Shown piece by piece: positions 55,037 through 55,183 of a DNA stretch of 55,183 bases (within the stretch, counting starts at the first letter, position 1; the number at the start of each line of letters is the position of its first letter). The position numbers were made by a program, and so were the translations under genes. The DNA comes from JAWVYT01 sp046483065 (GTDB lineage: Bacteria; Gemmatimonadota; Gemmatimonadetes; Longimicrobiales; RSA9). The notes under the pieces were generated by a model that did not search any database, was not told the DNA's origin, and saw only the letters and a program-made list of their open reading frames with translations. The DNA lies in the NCBI GenBank assembly GCA_046483065.1, contig JAWODW010000108.1:1-55183 (forward strand), given 5' to 3'.

Positions 55037-55183
55037 ATGGCAAAGGCGAAGTTCGAGCGGACAAAGCCGCACGTAAACGTAGGGACGATCGGGCACGTCG
55101 ATCACGGGAAGACGACGTTGACGGCGGCGATCACGGAAGTGCAGGCGGAGAGTGGGCTTGCCGAGTACGTGTCGTTCGACAAC
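55037..55183 (+). CDS. tuf: elongation factor Tu, N-terminal part (runs off the window)
   Basis: The first 49 codons of EF-Tu: MAKAKFERTKPHVNVGTIGHVDHGKTTLTAAI, with the complete P-loop GHVDHGKT, then a less conserved stretch ending YVSFDN at the window edge. EF-Tu carries aminoacyl-tRNA to the ribosome. ATG 55037 has GAGGA about 8 nt upstream. Its position directly after tRNA-Thr(GGT) is the ancient tufB arrangement. Confidence 0.95.
   Translation, partial: MAKAKFERTKPHVNVGTIGHVDHGKTTLTAAITEVQAESGLAEYVSFDN

Overview
The window is about 70% GC by eye and densely packed, with many ATGA/GTGA stop-start overlaps. The gene content points to a bacterium of the FCB group, most likely a member of Gemmatimonadota. 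It has a SusD/RagB-like lipoprotein, a PorV/PorQ-like outer-membrane protein beside a subtilase with a type IX-like C-terminal domain, many lipobox proteins, and an M28 peptidase with the lipoprotein architecture common in that phylum. The phylum assignment is inferred from protein resemblance only. No phage, transposase, integrase or CRISPR array was seen.

Layout. 0-7.2 kb: DUF4260 membrane protein, MATE exporter, divergent alkaline phosphatase, M28 lipoprotein peptidase, a small charged protein and a PAS histidine kinase. 7.2-11.2 kb (minus strand): a decayed EAL-domain pseudogene, a SusD-like lipoprotein without a SusC partner, and a secreted esterase-like lipoprotein. 11.3-16.3 kb: a three-gene envelope operon (one member resembles a TonB C-terminal domain), prfC, a HicA-HicB fusion and a DDAH-like hydrolase. 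16.3-21.1 kb: a GGDEF(degenerate)-EAL protein, a thiamine-binding MTH1187-family protein, a small barrel-like protein, and an 831-residue mosaic protein (cysteine-peptidase-like head, beta-propeller, Glu-Pro-rich tail). 21.3-23.4 kb: a tight operon with an internally shortened DUF72 gene and a bacilliredoxin-like protein. 23.6-27.6 kb: subtilase and PorV-like pair. 27.6-33.1 kb: RNase D, amidohydrolase, pyruvate kinase, MBL-fold hydrolase.

33.2-34.8 kb has visibly less GC-biased codons and encodes a secreted beta-propeller and a Cys-rich secreted protein. It is followed by pgi, a repeat-rich gap (24-bp repeats and three hairpin modules), an NtrB/NtrC-like two-component pair, YtxH, YihY/BrkB and an L,D-transpeptidase. 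41.3-47.9 kb: smpB, amidase, pyrD, pyrF, an NTF2-like protein, MscS and cysS. A 730-bp gap holds overlapping palindromes. 48.6-51.4 kb encodes an archaeal-type HMG-CoA synthase / thiolase / DUF35 trio plus a small protein. The last 3 kb carry tRNA-Thr(TGT), tRNA-Gly(TCC) and tRNA-Thr(GGT) leading into tuf. This is a version of the classical thr-tyr-gly-thr-tuf cluster, opened by inserted genes and lacking tRNA-Tyr.

Two themes stand out. One is cell-surface and secreted protein biology (SusD, subtilase/PorV, propeller proteins, M28, metalloprotease). The other is gene erosion or remodelling: the EAL remnant, the shortened DUF72 gene, the HicA active-site change, the divergent phosphatase, and two intergenic repeat patches.
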